A stretch of DNA of 64,000 bases from Frigoribacterium faeni (lineage in GTDB: Bacteria > Actinomycetota > Actinomycetes > Actinomycetales > Microbacteriaceae): contig NZ_JAAOYW010000001.1 in NCBI RefSeq assembly GCF_011761235.1, positions 186,781-250,780 on the forward strand, read 5' to 3'. The translations under genes were made by a program, and so were the position numbers. The stretch's first letter is position 1; each line of letters starts with the position of its first letter. Shown here one piece after another: positions 14,326 to 24,602 of the stretch. The notes below the pieces were generated by a model that was not told the origin of the DNA, searched no databases, and worked only from the letters and a program-made list of their open reading frames with translations.

Positions 14326-15848
14326 CGCCCGAGCCTCGTCATGGCGTTGGCCACGGCGACGGCGCGCAGGGGGGCCGCGGCCTTGTTGCGCGCCTCCTGC
14401 GCCTCGGCGACGGGGTCGCTGTCGGCCACGAGCCCGGCGCCGGCCTGCACGCGGGCGGTGCCGCCCTGGAGCAGCACGGTGCGGATCGCGATGGCGACGT
14501 CGGCCGAGCCGGCGAAGTCGAAGTAGCCGACCACTCCCCCGTAGACGCCGCGTTGGGCGGGCTCGAGCTCGTCGATGATCTCGAGGGCGCGGGGCTTCGG
14601 GGCCCCTGAGAGCGTGCCCGCCGGGAACGTCGCACGGAACGCGTCGATGGCGTTGCGCCCGGGGGCGAGGTCGCCCTCGACGCTCGACACGAGGTGCATG
14701 ATGTGGCTGAAGCGCTCGACCTGCATGAACTCGGTGACCTCGACCGTGCCCGGCGTGCACACCTTCAGCAGGTCGTTGCGGGCGAGGTCGACGAGCATGA
14801 GGTGCTCGGCGCGCTCCTTCTCGTCGCCGAGCAGGCGGTCGGCGTGCAGGCCGTCCTCCTCGGGCGTGGCTCCGCGGGGGGCCGAGCCCGCGATGGGGTG
14901 CGTGAAGGCGCGCCGCCCGTCGACCTTGACCAGCGCCTCGGGCGACGAGCCGACGATCTGGTAGGGCTCGCCGTCGGCGTCCTCGAGGCTCACGAGGTAC
15001 ATGTACGGGCTGGGGTTGAGCGTGCGCAGCACCCGGTACACGTCGAGGGCGTCGGCGGTGACCTCGTGGTCGAACCGCTGTGACACGACGACCTGGAAGA
15101 CGTCGCCGTCGCGGATGAAGCGCTTGGACCGCTCGATCGCGGCCGCGTAGTCGTCGACGGTCGTCCGGTCGACCGGTGTCGGCTGCACCCCGAGGTCGAC
15201 GTCGGAGAGGTGGGCCTCGCTGGGCGCCGCCAGGTCGGACTGCAGCCGGTCGAGCCTGGCCTGGGCGTCGGCCCAGAGGGCGTCGCCGTCGTCGACGCCG
15301 TCGTTCAGCACGGTGGCGATGAGCATGACCGCCCCGGTGCGGTGGTCGAGGGCGACGAGCTCCGACACGAAGCTCAGGGCCTGCGAGGGGACGGAGAAGT
15401 CGGCGGGCGGGACCTCGGGCAGGTGCTCGAGCTCGCGCACCGCCTCCCAGCCGACGAAGCCGACCAGGCCGCCCGTGAGGGGCGGCAGGTCGGGGATGCG
15501 GGGCGTCGCCCACCGCTCGTGCAGGGCCGACAGCACCTCGAGGGGCCGGCCCGTGGCGCCGCCGAGGGCCCGGTCGGCCTCGAGCCCGTGGGCGAGCCAG
15601 CGCGCCTCGCCCTCGTGCGTCGTGAGCACGCCGAACGACGACACCCCGACGAACGACCAGCGCGACCAGATGCCGCCCTGGCCGGCCGACTCGAGCAGGA
15701 ACGTGCCGGGACGGCCCGCGGCGAGCTTGCGGTAGATGCCGACCGGCGTCTCGCCGTCGGCGAAGAGGTCGCGCACGACCGGCACCACGCGGTGACCGGC
15801 GAGCAGGGCGTCGAACGCCGGGCGCGTCGTCGAGGAGCGGTCAGCCAC
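14322..15848 (-). CDS. trpE: anthranilate synthase component I
   Basis: A 508-residue chorismate-using enzyme that makes anthranilate with the glutaminase TrpG. The C-terminal chorismate-binding domain carries AGSAPRGATPEEDG and the downstream AGAGLVADSDP. The N-terminal LLES (51-54) belongs to the tryptophan feedback-binding site, so allosteric inhibition by tryptophan is expected. The GTG start at 15848 overlaps the end of hisI by 8 nt, which physically joins the his and trp genes into one transcription unit. Neither trpG nor trpD is found in this window, so the partner subunit must be encoded elsewhere. Confidence 0.96.
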   Translation of the reverse strand: MADRSSTTRPAFDALLAGHRVVPVVRDLFADGETPVGIYRKLAAGRPGTFLLESAGQGGIWSRWSFVGVSSFGVLTTHEGEARWLAHGLEADRALGGATGRPLEVLSALHERWATPRIPDLPPLTGGLVGFVGWEAVRELEHLPEVPPADFSVPSQALSFVSELVALDHRTGAVMLIATVLNDGVDDGDALWADAQARLDRLQSDLAAPSEAHLSDVDLGVQPTPVDRTTVDDYAAAIERSKRFIRDGDVFQVVVSQRFDHEVTADALDVYRVLRTLNPSPYMYLVSLEDADGEPYQIVGSSPEALVKVDGRRAFTHPIAGSAPRGATPEEDGLHADRLLGDEKERAEHLMLVDLARNDLLKVCTPGTVEVTEFMQVERFSHIMHLVSSVEGDLAPGRNAIDAFRATFPAGTLSGAPKPRALEIIDELEPAQRGVYGGVVGYFDFAGSADVAIAIRTVLLQGGTARVQAGAGLVADSDPVAEAQEARNKAAAPLRAVAVANAMTRLGR

Positions 15849-16317
15849 GGCCGGCCTCCCCTGCGGTGTCGTCCCCGGCGTCGTCCGCCTCGGACGTCGC
15901 GTCCGCCGCGTCCGCCCCGACCGTCGCCGAGGAGGCGGTGGCCGGGCTGAGGGGGTCGACGTCGAAGCACGAGCGCGCCCCGGTGTGGCAGGCGGCGCCG
16001 ATCTGCTCCACCGTCACCAGCAGCGCGTCGTCGTCGCAGTCGAGGGCGGCGGCCCGGACGAACTGGGCGTGGCCCGACGTGTCGCCCTTGCGCCAGTACT
16101 CCTGCCGGGACCGCGACCAGAAGGTCACCCGGCCCTCGGTCAGGGTGCGGCGGAGCGCCTCCTCGTCCATCCAGCCCATCATGAGGACGTCCTTCGTGAC
16201 GACGTCCTGGATGACGGCCGGCAGCAGGCCGCTCGCGTCGAAGCGGGCGCGGGCGACCACGGGCTCGACGGTCTCGCGGGTCAGCGTCTGGTCGGTCACG
16301 GTGGGCTCCCTCGTCAT
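15841..16317 (-). CDS. hisI: phosphoribosyl-AMP cyclohydrolase
   Basis: A 158-residue enzyme for the third step of histidine synthesis. The Zn/Mg site is visible as DCDDDA (93-98), with C94, and C110 and C117 in [10 protein letters not shown]. The first 120 residues match the normal monofunctional enzyme. The last 38 residues are an extra Ala/Asp/Glu-rich tail without family similarity. The ATG at 16317 overlaps the hisF stop by 4 nt (ATGA). A GTG seven codons later is a possible alternative start. The HisE function is carried by a separate gene at 18000-18263, unlike the fused HisIE of enterobacteria. Confidence 0.95.
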   Translation of the reverse strand: MTREPTVTDQTLTRETVEPVVARARFDASGLLPAVIQDVVTKDVLMMGWMDEEALRRTLTEGRVTFWSRSRQEYWRKGDTSGHAQFVRAAALDCDDDALLVTVEQIGAACHTGARSCFDVDPLSPATASSATVGADAADATSEADDAGDDTAGEAGRG

Positions 16318-17090
16318 CGGACGACGGCGCCGGACGCCGCCAGCTCGCGCTTCACGTCGGCGACGGTCAGCTCGCGGTTGTGGAACACGGAGGCGGCGAG
16401 CACGGCGTCGGCCCCCGCCGCGACGGCCGGGGCGAAGTGCTCGAGCGCGCCGGCGCCTCCCGACGCGACGACGGGCACCCGGCTGTTCTCGCGCATCAGG
16501 GCCACGAGCTCGAGGTCGAAGCCCTGCTTCGTGCCGTCCGCGTCGATGCTGTTGACGAGCAGCTCGCCCGCGCCCCGCTCGATGGCCTCTCGGGCCCACG
16601 CCACGGCGTCGACGTCGGTCTCGGTGCGGCCGCCGTGGGTCGTGACCACGAAGCCCGAGGGCATGCGCGTCGACCGCTTGACGTCGAGCGAGAGCACGAC
16701 GCACTGGGCGCCGAAGCGGTCGGCGATCTCGCCCACGAGGGCCGGCCGGGCGATCGCGGCGCTGTTCACGCCGATCTTGTCGGCGCCGGCAGCCTGCAGG
16801 CGGGCGACGTCGTCGGTCGTGCGCACGCCGCCGCCGACGGTGAGCGGGATGAAGACCTGCTCGGCGGTCGCCCGGACCACGTCGTAGGTCGTCGCGCGGT
16901 CGTCGACGGTGGCCGTCACGTCGAGGAACGTGATCTCGTCGGCGCCCTGCTCGTAGTAGGTGCGCGCGAGCTCGACCGGGTCGCCGGCGTCGCGCAGGTC
17001 GAGGAAGTTGACGCCCTTGACGACGCGGCCGGCGGCCACGTCGAGGCAGGGGACGACCCGGACGGCGAGGGTCGCGTCGGCGGTCGTCAC
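16314..17090 (-). CDS. hisF: imidazole glycerol phosphate synthase cyclase subunit
   Basis: A 258-residue (beta/alpha)8 barrel that forms imidazole-glycerol phosphate and AICAR, using ammonia channelled from HisH. The two catalytic aspartates correspond to D17 ([13 protein letters not shown]) and D136 (LSLDVKRS). The phosphate sites GGGVR (86-90) and ASGGAG are intact. The GTG start at 17090 lies 2 nt after the hisG stop. The HisH partner is not in this window. The N-terminal [10 protein letters not shown] is slightly longer than usual. Confidence 0.97.
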   Translation of the reverse strand: MTTADATLAVRVVPCLDVAAGRVVKGVNFLDLRDAGDPVELARTYYEQGADEITFLDVTATVDDRATTYDVVRATAEQVFIPLTVGGGVRTTDDVARLQAAGADKIGVNSAAIARPALVGEIADRFGAQCVVLSLDVKRSTRMPSGFVVTTHGGRTETDVDAVAWAREAIERGAGELLVNSIDADGTKQGFDLELVALMRENSRVPVVASGGAGALEHFAPAVAAGADAVLAASVFHNRELTVADVKRELAASGAVVR

Positions 17091-17092
17091 GG

Positions 17093-17932
17093 TCAGAGCC
17101 TCGCGGCGTGGATCGGGCTGACCAGGATGGCGCGGGCCCCGAGGTCGTAGAGGGCGTCCATCACCTGGTTCGTGTCGCCGCGGGGCACCATGACCCGGAC
17201 GGCGGCCCAGTCGGCGTCGTGCAGGGGCGCGACCGTGGGCGACTCCATGCCCGGCGTGACGGCCGTCGCGGCCTCGAGGGCCGTCATCGGCACGTCGTAG
17301 TCCATCATCACGTAGCGGCGCGCGACGAGGACGCCCTGGAGGCGGCGGTGCAGCACGTCGATGCCGGCGGCGTGGGCGTCGGAAGCGATCAGCACGGCCG
17401 TCGACTGCAGGATGACCGGGCCGAAGACCTCGAGCCCCGCGGCCCGCAGGGTCGTGCCGGTCTCGACCACGTCGGCGATGGCGTCGGCGACGCCCAGCTT
17501 GACGGCGCTCTCGACGGCGCCGTCGAGCCCGACGAGTTCGGCCGTCACGCCCGCCTCGCGGAGGAACGCACCGACCAGGCCGACGTAGCTCGTCGCGACG
17601 CGCAGGCCCTCGAGGTCGGCCAGCTCGCGGAACCGGCCCGCGGGACCGGCGAAGCGGAAGGTGGAGGAGGCGAAGTCGAGCGGCGCGATCTCGCCGGCGG
17701 TCGAGCCCGAGTCGAGCAGCAGGTCGCGGCCGGTGATGCCGACGTCGAGCGCGCCCTGGCCGACGTAGGTCGCGATGTCGCGCGGGCGCAGGTAGAAGAA
17801 CTCGACGCCGTTGCGCTCGTCGGCCTGGTACAGGGACTTGGGGTCGCGGCGGCCCTGGTAGCCCGCCTCGTGGAGCATCTGGCTGGCGGTCTCGCTGAGG
17901 GAGCCCTTGTTGGGCACTGCTACGCGGAGCAT
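17093..17932 (-). CDS. hisG: ATP phosphoribosyltransferase (long form)
   Basis: A 279-residue enzyme for the first, committed step of histidine synthesis. The length and the extra C-terminal segment (about 205-279, with LVRMVP-like [14 protein letters not shown]) mark the long HisG form. That form has its own histidine-binding regulatory domain and does not need HisZ. The N-terminal PNKGSLSE and the PRPP-site region [17 protein letters not shown] are clear. It lies 67 bp after hisE and 2 nt before hisF. Feedback inhibition by histidine is expected from the family. Confidence 0.96.
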   Translation of the reverse strand: MLRVAVPNKGSLSETASQMLHEAGYQGRRDPKSLYQADERNGVEFFYLRPRDIATYVGQGALDVGITGRDLLLDSGSTAGEIAPLDFASSTFRFAGPAGRFRELADLEGLRVATSYVGLVGAFLREAGVTAELVGLDGAVESAVKLGVADAIADVVETGTTLRAAGLEVFGPVILQSTAVLIASDAHAAGIDVLHRRLQGVLVARRYVMMDYDVPMTALEAATAVTPGMESPTVAPLHDADWAAVRVMVPRGDTNQVMDALYDLGARAILVSPIHAARL

Positions 17933-17999
17933 GGTGGGGAGCTGTCCGTTCTGGGGCCGCCGGTCGGCGGCGTCGCGTCGTGAGGTGGTGGAGACGGGC

Positions 18000-18263
18000 T
18001 CAGAGATGTCGCCACACGTCGTCGGGCGTCAGGCCCTTCGCGACCATGAGCACCTGCACGTGGTAGATCAGCTGCGAGATCTCTTCTGCCGTGGCGACGT
18101 CGCCCTCGTACTCGGCGGCCATCCACACCTCGGCGGCCTCCTCGACGATCTTCTTGCCGATCTGGTGGACGCCGGCGTCGAGCTCGGCGACGGTGCCGCT
18201 GCCCTCGGGACGGTCGCGGGCCTTGAGCTGGAGCTCGGAGAACAGCTGGTCGAAGGACTTCAC
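18000..18263 (-). CDS. hisE: phosphoribosyl-ATP pyrophosphatase
   Basis: An 87-residue all-helical MazG-like enzyme for the second step of histidine synthesis. The metal-binding [14 protein letters not shown] (41-54) and the helix around [13 protein letters not shown] are intact. It is a stand-alone HisE, as is usual in actinobacteria. The GTG start at 18263 overlaps the rpe stop as GTGA, so it is coupled to rpe. A 67-bp gap separates it from hisG. Confidence 0.95.
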   Translation of the reverse strand: MKSFDQLFSELQLKARDRPEGSGTVAELDAGVHQIGKKIVEEAAEVWMAAEYEGDVATAEEISQLIYHVQVLMVAKGLTPDDVWRHL

Positions 18264-18925
18264 GACGACAAGGCTACCGTCGCGGCGGCGGCCCGGAGCG
18301 CGGCGATGCGCTCGGCGGGCTCGCCGCCGTAGACGGCCGAGCCGGCGACGATCGTGTCCGCGCCGTTCGCGACCGCCGTCGTGATGGTGTCGGGGCCGAT
18401 GCCGCCGTCGACCTCGAGCCAGACGTCGAGGCCGGAGGCGCGCACGGCCTCGCGGGCACGGGCCAGCTTGGGCATCGTCTCGGGCATGAAGGACTGCCCG
18501 CCGAACCCCGGCTCGACCGTCATGACGAGGATCATGTCGAACGCGTCGAGCGTGCGCAGGTACGGCTCGACGTCGGTGCCCGGCTTGACGGCGACGGAGG
18601 CGCGGGCGCCGTTGCTGCGGATCGCGCGCGCCGTGGCGACGGGGTCGGCGGCGGCCTCGGCCGAGAACGTGACCGAGAAGGCGCCGAGCTCGGCGTAGCG
18701 CGGGGCCCAGCGGTCGGCGTCGTCGACCATGAGGTGCACGTCGAGCGGCACCGGGCTGACCTGCTGGATGCGCTCCACGACCGGGAGGCCGAGCGTCAGG
18801 TTCGGCACGAAGTGCCCGTCCATGACGTCGACGTGGACGAGGTCGGCGTCGGCGATGCGGTTCAGGTCGCGCTCGAGGTTGGCGAAGTCGGCCGAGAGGA
18901 TGCTGGGGCTGATGCGAACGGGCAC
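18260..18925 (-). CDS. rpe: ribulose-phosphate 3-epimerase
   Basis: A 221-residue TIM barrel that interconverts ribulose 5-phosphate and xylulose 5-phosphate in the pentose phosphate pathway. Signatures are [14 protein letters not shown] (5-18), [14 protein letters not shown] (with metal ligands H31 and D33 and the catalytic D35), [18 protein letters not shown] and [10 protein letters not shown]. Its coupling to hisE and hisG makes sense because the pathway feeds PRPP to histidine synthesis. The GTG start lies 35 bp after rsmB, so it can belong to the same transcript. Confidence 0.97.
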   Translation of the reverse strand: MPVRISPSILSADFANLERDLNRIADADLVHVDVMDGHFVPNLTLGLPVVERIQQVSPVPLDVHLMVDDADRWAPRYAELGAFSVTFSAEAAADPVATARAIRSNGARASVAVKPGTDVEPYLRTLDAFDMILVMTVEPGFGGQSFMPETMPKLARAREAVRASGLDVWLEVDGGIGPDTITTAVANGADTIVAGSAVYGGEPAERIAALRAAAATVALSS

Positions 18926-18960
18926 CGGGCGATCCTACCGGCGACGCGCCTCCTCGATCC

Positions 18961-20322
18961 TCAGGCCCGCTTGCGCACCAGGGCGACGAACATCGCGTCT
19001 GTGCCCTGGCGGTGCGGCCACAGCTGCACGTACGGGCCGGACGCGAGGTCGACCTCGCCCAGGGCCACCCGCGAGACGGCGGCGGGCCCGTCGAGCAGCT
19101 CGGCGTCGTCGCGGCGACGCAGGCCCGACTCGACGATCGCCCGGGTCTCGGCCAGGTGCGGCGAGCAGGTGACGTAGGCCAGGAGGCCGCCCGGCGCGAG
19201 GGCGTCGAGGGCGCTCGCGAACAGGTCGGCCTGCAGGCGCGTCAGGTCGCCGACGTCGGCCGGCTTCTTGCGCCACCGGGCCTCGGGTCGTCGGCGGAGC
19301 GCGCCGAGCCCGGTGCAGGGGGCGTCGAGCAGGACGCGCTGGTAGGCGCCGGGCTCGTCGACGCCGAAGCGCACGGCGTCGCCCTCGCGGACGTCGACCT
19401 CGCCCGGGACCGCCTCGAGCGCCTGCCGGACGAGGCCGGCGCGCGCCGGGACGAGCTCGTTGGCCACGAGCCGGGCGCCCACGCGGGCCGCCTCCGCCGC
19501 GAGCAGGGCCGCCTTGCCGCCGGGACCGGCGCACATGTCGAGCCAGCGCTCGCCCGGTGCGGCCTCGTCGTGACGGCTGAGCAGCAGCGCGGCCAGCTGC
19601 GAGCCCTCGTCCTGCACGCGGGCGCGGCCCTGGCGGACGACGGGCTGCTGGGCGGGGTCTCCCCCCGAGCTGACCCGCGCCACGGGCGAGAGCAGGGCGT
19701 CGTCGCCGCCGAGCTCGGACGCGTCGGCCAGCCCGGGCAGCGCCACGAGGCTGACCCGCGGCGGCACGTTGTCGGCGGCGAGCAGCTGCACGAGCTCGTC
19801 CTGCCGGCCCTCGGCCGCGAGCGAGCGCCGCAGCGCGCGGATGACCCAGACGGGGTGGGACCACTCCGCGGCGAGGCGGTCGTCGTCGCTCGTCGCCGCG
19901 GCGAGGACGCGCTCGCGCCACTCGTCGGGCGTGGACCGGCCGACGGTGCGCAGGACGCCGTTGACGAAGCCCGTGCCGGCGCGGCTGCCGACCTGCCGGG
20001 CGAGCTCGACCGACTCGTCGACGGCGGCGTGGGCCGCGACCCGGGTCGAGAGCAGCTGGTGCACCCCGAGCCGGAGCACGTCGAGGAGCGCCGGATCGAT
20101 CGCGTCGGCCGGGCGCCGGGCCGCGAGGGCGACGACGCGGTCGTAGTAGCCCGACATGCGCAGGGTGCCGTACGTCAGCTCGGTCGCCAGGGCGGCGTCC
20201 TGGGCGTCGAGGCCGGCGCGCACGATGCGGGCGGGCAGGAGCAGGTTCGCGTAGGCGTCGTCGTCCTGGACGGCGCGGAGCACGTCGAGGGCGACCTGCC
20301 GGGCGGGCTGGACGCGGCTCAC
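18961..20322 (-). CDS. rsmB: 16S rRNA m5C methyltransferase RsmB/Sun family
   Basis: A 453-residue protein with an N-terminal NusB-like RNA-binding domain (about 5-140) and a C-terminal SAM-dependent RNA m5C methyltransferase. The SAM motif DMCAGPGGK lies at 262-270. The two catalytic cysteines are C336 in DAPCTGLG and C386 in YVTCSPHL. The GTG start at 20322 overlaps the fmt stop as GTGA. Upstream sequence in the same frame is Arg-rich antiphase coding and is excluded. The fmt-rsmB pairing is widely conserved, and the target is expected to be C967 of 16S rRNA (E. coli numbering). Confidence 0.95.
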   Translation of the reverse strand: MSRVQPARQVALDVLRAVQDDDAYANLLLPARIVRAGLDAQDAALATELTYGTLRMSGYYDRVVALAARRPADAIDPALLDVLRLGVHQLLSTRVAAHAAVDESVELARQVGSRAGTGFVNGVLRTVGRSTPDEWRERVLAAATSDDDRLAAEWSHPVWVIRALRRSLAAEGRQDELVQLLAADNVPPRVSLVALPGLADASELGGDDALLSPVARVSSGGDPAQQPVVRQGRARVQDEGSQLAALLLSRHDEAAPGERWLDMCAGPGGKAALLAAEAARVGARLVANELVPARAGLVRQALEAVPGEVDVREGDAVRFGVDEPGAYQRVLLDAPCTGLGALRRRPEARWRKKPADVGDLTRLQADLFASALDALAPGGLLAYVTCSPHLAETRAIVESGLRRRDDAELLDGPAAVSRVALGEVDLASGPYVQLWPHRQGTDAMFVALVRKRA

Positions 20323-21269
20323 GCGCCCGCCTCCCGGCCTGCGGCGGACAGGAGCGACAGGTCGTCGGCGTCGGCGAGCCCCCGGCTCCAGTCGGCGCCC
20401 GGCATGGGCCTCTTGCCCGGCGGCTGCACGACGACCAGCTCGAGCGGCTCGGTGCCGGTGCCCACGAGGAGGCGCCGGCCGCGGAGCTCGAGCCGGCCGG
20501 GCTGCAGGGGCGCCTCGCCGGCCTGTGCGGGGCGGAGCTCGAGCACCTTGAGGCGCCCGTCGCCGAGGGGCAGGTGGGCGCCCGGTTCCGGCGTCGTGCC
20601 GCGCCACCGGTCGAGGACCCGGCGGGCGGGCTGCCCGAGGTCGAGCGCGCCGTCCTCGAGCCCGAGCTTGGGCGCGAGCGTCACCTCGCCCGTCTGCACG
20701 ACGGGCACCGCGCTGCCGGCGGCGATCCGGTCGATCGTCTCGCGCAGGAGGACCGCGCCGTCGACCGCGAGCTCGCCGAGGAGCGCGCCCGCGGTCTCGG
20801 TGCCGTCGAGGGGACGCTCGAGCAGGCCGAGCACGTCGCCGGCGTCGAGCTCGGGCACGAGCTGGAAGACGACGGCGCCCGTCAGGTCGTCGCCCGCCAC
20901 GAGCGCGCGCTGCACCGGGGCGGCTCCACGCCACCGCGGGAGCAGCGAGAAGTGCAGGTTGACCCAGCCCAGCCGGGGAGCCGACAGCACGGGCTCGCGG
21001 AGGAGGGCCCCGAAGGCCACGACGACCCCGAGGTCGGCGTCGAGGCCCGCGATCTGCGCGGCGACGTCGTCGGTGACCCGGCGCGTCTTGACGACGGGCA
21101 GGCCGAGTCGCTCCGCCTCGACGGCGACGGGGGTCGGCGTGAGCACACGGCGCCGCCCCTGGGGCGTGTCGTCACGGGTGACGACGGCCACCACCTCGTG
21201 CTCGCTCGCGGCGAGGGCGGTCAGGGAGGGGACGGCGGCCGACGGGCTGCCGGCGAAGACGAGGCGCAC
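20319..21269 (-). CDS. fmt: methionyl-tRNA formyltransferase
   Basis: A 316-residue enzyme that formylates initiator Met-tRNA using 10-formyl-THF. The catalytic residues match N104 and H106 (VNLHFSLLPRWRG) and D142 (VPELDAGDV). The N-terminal domain spans about 1-190 and the OB-fold C-terminal domain about 205-316. The GTG start at 21269 lies 14 bp after priA. Its 3' end overlaps rsmB by 4 nt. The priA-fmt-rsmB order is standard in actinobacteria and many other bacteria. Confidence 0.97.
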   Translation of the reverse strand: MRLVFAGSPSAAVPSLTALAASEHEVVAVVTRDDTPQGRRRVLTPTPVAVEAERLGLPVVKTRRVTDDVAAQIAGLDADLGVVVAFGALLREPVLSAPRLGWVNLHFSLLPRWRGAAPVQRALVAGDDLTGAVVFQLVPELDAGDVLGLLERPLDGTETAGALLGELAVDGAVLLRETIDRIAAGSAVPVVQTGEVTLAPKLGLEDGALDLGQPARRVLDRWRGTTPEPGAHLPLGDGRLKVLELRPAQAGEAPLQPGRLELRGRRLLVGTGTEPLELVVVQPPGKRPMPGADWSRGLADADDLSLLSAAGREAGA

Positions 21270-21283
21270 GGGATTCCTGGGGG

Positions 21284-23299
21284 TCAGTCGGTGAAGGGCT
21301 CGACGTCGTCGAACCGCACCCTGAGTGTAGGCAGCCCCCGACCACGCCGTGAGCCGATCGCCCGGCGGCGTTCCGTGGCGGCACGGATCACCTGCGACCG
21401 CAGCACCTGGGCGACGTCGTGACCGCTCGCGTAGTCGAACCGGACGATCGCCCGCACGCCCGCGTCGGGCACGTCGACCGGGCCGAGCGTCTCGCGGCGC
21501 ACGCCCTCGGGCAGCTCGTCGAGGGCGCGGGCCACGGTCTCGACGCCGCCCGTGACGGTGGCGACGCGCACGGCCGGCGGGAAGCGCAGCTCGCGTCGGT
21601 CGGCGAGCTCACCGGAGGCGTAGCGGGCGAGCTCCCACGTGGCGAGGGCGGAGGCGATGGCCCCGCCGACGCCGACGAGCACGACCGGCGCGCGTCGAGC
21701 CGCCAGGGCGGCGGCGTTGGCCCACCAGCGGAGGCAGTCCTCGGCCACGCGGAGGCTCTCCCGGGCGAGCATGCGTTCGCCGTCGAGCAGCAGCACCGCC
21801 CTGTAGCCCCCGGGCGCGAGGGGCTCGGCCCCCCGGGTGGCGACCACGATCGCGGGCTCGGCGTCGACGTGCGTGACCAGGCGCTGGCCGTCGGACACGA
21901 TGACCCGCACCCCGGGGAACGCCTTTCCCAGCTCGTCGGCGGTGCGGGAGGCCCCGGTGCCGACGGCCTTGACGTGCGTCCCCTCGCAGGTCGAGCAGCG
22001 CCAGCCGACGGCGAGGGCGCCGCACCACGAGCAGGCCGGCTGGGCGCCCTGCGCGCGCTGCACGAGGGGCCCGCCGCACCGCGTGCACCGGGCCGTGTCG
22101 CCGCACTCGGTGCAGGCGAGACGGGGCGAGTAGCCCGGGTGCGCGACCTGGACGAGCACCGGGCCGTGCTCGACCGCCGCGCGCGCCTCCGTCCACGCGG
22201 TCGACGGGATGCGGGCCATCGCGGCGAAGCCGTCCTGGGCGGCCTGCTGGGAGGTGGGGACGACGTGCGGCTGGTACCGGGGGTCGGGACGCACCTCGGC
22301 CAGGAACCCGATCTCGACGAGCCGCTGCACGTCGGTGCTGCGGGCGTGCCCGAGGAACACGAGCGCCGTCTGCTGCTGCGACTGCCGCACGAGCGCCGTG
22401 TCGCGGGCGTGCACGTAAGGGCTGAGGGGCTCGCCCAGCAGGGGGTCGCCGTCGTCGAAGACGACGATCAGGCCGAGACGGGCGGAGGGGGCGAGCAGGA
22501 CCGACCGGTTGCCGACGAGCACGAGGGGCTCATCGCCGCGGGCACGCAGGACCGACCGGTAGCGGTCGGCGTTCGACTGCTTCGAGTCGAGGCGCACGAC
22601 GCTCTCGGGCGGGAGCAGCGCGGCCAGGGCGCGCAGGACCTGGTCTTCGTCGCGGTGGTCGGGGACGGCGACGATGGCGTTCTCGCCCGCCGCCAGGGCG
22701 ACCGAGGCGAGCTGCGCCACGGTGAGGGCCCACCGGCCGACCCACGCGCCGTCCGGCAGCTCGACCAGGAGGGGGATCGCGTCGACGGCCGCACGGCCGC
22801 GCGCCGCGACGATGCCCGCCAGCTGGTCGGCCCGGTAGCCCGTCACCTCGCTGGCGACGACGGTCGGGGGCTCGACGGTCTCGCCCGACTCGGCCGCCGC
22901 GACCGCCGCCGCGAGCAGGGCCTTCTCGACCCGGGCCTGACGGGGCGGCACCGCCAGGCGCAGCACGTCGCTGGCGGAGCCGCCGGCACGGTCGGCCACG
23001 GCCCGGGCCAGCGCCCACACCTCGGGCGCGAGCACGGACGCCGTCGAGACGACCGCCTCGACCTCGCTGAGCTCGCCCCCGTGGGCCGACGACTCGACCA
23101 CCTCGACGACGAAGCCGTCGGCGATGCGGCCGGCCGACCGGAGGGGCACCTTGACGCGGATGCCCGGCGCCACCTCGTCGCGGAGGGAGGCCGGCACGGC
23201 GTAGTCGAACAACCGGTCGAGCTGGGGCAGCGGCGACTCGACCAGCACCCGTGCCACGGCCCGGGCCGGGGTCCGTTCGCTCGGGACGGGCACGGTCAT
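21284..23299 (-). CDS. priA: PriA-like replication restart protein, helicase motifs lost
   Basis: A 671-residue protein aligning with PriA along its length, including the N-terminal DNA-binding region and the zinc-binding part (CTECGDTARCTRCGG and CSWCG...CSTCEG). The helicase core is degenerate. No GxxGxGKS/T P-loop exists where one is expected (the region reads AAGENAIVAVPDHRD), and the DEEH box is replaced by VVFDDGD after VLVGNRSVLLAP. Actinobacterial PriA proteins are known to lack detectable helicase motifs, so it probably acts as a structural loader or fork-binding protein rather than an ATP-driven helicase. It lies 10 bp downstream of metK. Confidence 0.9.
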   Translation of the reverse strand: MTVPVPSERTPARAVARVLVESPLPQLDRLFDYAVPASLRDEVAPGIRVKVPLRSAGRIADGFVVEVVESSAHGGELSEVEAVVSTASVLAPEVWALARAVADRAGGSASDVLRLAVPPRQARVEKALLAAAVAAAESGETVEPPTVVASEVTGYRADQLAGIVAARGRAAVDAIPLLVELPDGAWVGRWALTVAQLASVALAAGENAIVAVPDHRDEDQVLRALAALLPPESVVRLDSKQSNADRYRSVLRARGDEPLVLVGNRSVLLAPSARLGLIVVFDDGDPLLGEPLSPYVHARDTALVRQSQQQTALVFLGHARSTDVQRLVEIGFLAEVRPDPRYQPHVVPTSQQAAQDGFAAMARIPSTAWTEARAAVEHGPVLVQVAHPGYSPRLACTECGDTARCTRCGGPLVQRAQGAQPACSWCGALAVGWRCSTCEGTHVKAVGTGASRTADELGKAFPGVRVIVSDGQRLVTHVDAEPAIVVATRGAEPLAPGGYRAVLLLDGERMLARESLRVAEDCLRWWANAAALAARRAPVVLVGVGGAIASALATWELARYASGELADRRELRFPPAVRVATVTGGVETVARALDELPEGVRRETLGPVDVPDAGVRAIVRFDYASGHDVAQVLRSQVIRAATERRRAIGSRRGRGLPTLRVRFDDVEPFTD

Positions 23300-23309
23300 G
23301 CTCGCCGGG

Positions 23310-24545
23310 TCAGAGACCGGCGGCGGCCCGGAGCGCGTCGACGCGGTCGAGGGCCTCCCACGTGAACTCGGGCAGCTCGCGGCCGAAGTGGCCGTACGTC
23401 GACGTGGCGGCGTAGATCGGCCGGAGCAGGTCGAGGTCGCGGATGATGGCGGCCGGGCGCAGGTCGAAGACGCGGCCCACGGCCTCGATGATGACCTCGT
23501 CGGGCACGTGCCCCGTGCCGAACGTCTCGACGTACAGGCCGACGGGAGCCGCCCGGCCGATGGCGTAGGCCACCTGCAGCTCGATGCGGTCGGCGAGGCC
23601 CGCCGCGACGGCGTTCTTGGCGACCCAGCGCATCGCGTAGGCGGCCGACCGGTCGACCTTCGACGGGTCCTTGCCCGAGAAGGCGCCGCCGCCGTGCCGG
23701 CTCGCTCCCCCGTAGGTGTCGACGATGATCTTGCGGCCCGTGAGGCCCGCGTCGCCCTGGGGGCCGCCGATCTCGAAGCGGCCGGTGGGGTTGATGATGA
23801 ACCGCGTGGCCGAGGAGTCGAGCCCCGCCTCGTCGAGGACGGGCCGCACGACGTGCGAGATGACGTCCGCCTCGAGCTGCTGGGACGAGACGCTCGGCGA
23901 GTGCTGGGTCGACACCACGACCGTGTCGACGGTCGTGGGGACGACGCCGTCGTAGCCGACCGTGACCTGGGTCTTGCCGTCGGGTCGGAGGTACTCGAGC
24001 TCGCCGCTCTTGCGGACGTGGGCCAGGCGCTCGGCCAGCCGGTGCGCCAGCCAGACGGGCAGCGGCATGTACTGGGGCGTCTCGTTCGTGGCGTAGCCGA
24101 ACATGATGCCCTGGTCGCCGGCGCCCTGGCGGTCGAGGGCGTCGTCGGACGAGCCGCCCCGCGCCTCGAGCGCCGTGTCGACGCCCTGCGCGATGTCGGG
24201 CGACTGCGCCCCGATCGAGACCTCGACGCCGCAGGTGCGGCCGTCGAAGCTGACCGCGGACGAGTCGTAGCCGATGCCCACGATGAGGTCGCGGACGATC
24301 GTGGGGATGTCGACGTAGCCCTTGGTCGTGACCTCGCCGGCCACGTGGACGAGGCCGGTCGTGACCATCGTCTCGACCGCGACCCGGCTCTGCGGGTCGA
24401 CCGCCAGCAGCGCGTCGAGGATGCCGTCCGAGATCTGGTCGCAGATCTTGTCGGGGTGGCCCTCGGTGACCGACTCGGACGTGAAGAGCCGCAGGCCCTT
24501 CGGGGTCGTCGCTCTGGGGGTGGGCGTCGTGTCGGTCGAGGTCAC
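23310..24545 (-). CDS. metK: S-adenosylmethionine synthetase
   Basis: A 411-residue enzyme that makes SAM from methionine and ATP. Seen are the N-terminal [16 protein letters not shown] (29-44, catalytic H30 and D32), the signature [12 protein letters not shown], and the loop [19 protein letters not shown]. The GTG at 24545 follows a 139-bp gap after rpoZ that contains a folded GC-rich element (24603-24637), so metK probably has its own promoter. In Streptomyces and Mycobacterium a coaBC gene sits between rpoZ and metK; it is absent here. priA follows after 10 bp. Confidence 0.97.
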   Translation of the reverse strand: MTSTDTTPTPRATTPKGLRLFTSESVTEGHPDKICDQISDGILDALLAVDPQSRVAVETMVTTGLVHVAGEVTTKGYVDIPTIVRDLIVGIGYDSSAVSFDGRTCGVEVSIGAQSPDIAQGVDTALEARGGSSDDALDRQGAGDQGIMFGYATNETPQYMPLPVWLAHRLAERLAHVRKSGELEYLRPDGKTQVTVGYDGVVPTTVDTVVVSTQHSPSVSSQQLEADVISHVVRPVLDEAGLDSSATRFIINPTGRFEIGGPQGDAGLTGRKIIVDTYGGASRHGGGAFSGKDPSKVDRSAAYAMRWVAKNAVAAGLADRIELQVAYAIGRAAPVGLYVETFGTGHVPDEVIIEAVGRVFDLRPAAIIRDLDLLRPIYAATSTYGHFGRELPEFTWEALDRVDALRAAAGL

Positions 24546-24602
24546 GTGTGCTCCGGGGTCGAGGGCGGGATGTCGCGGGAGGGCAGGCGTCGTCTGACGC
24601 GA

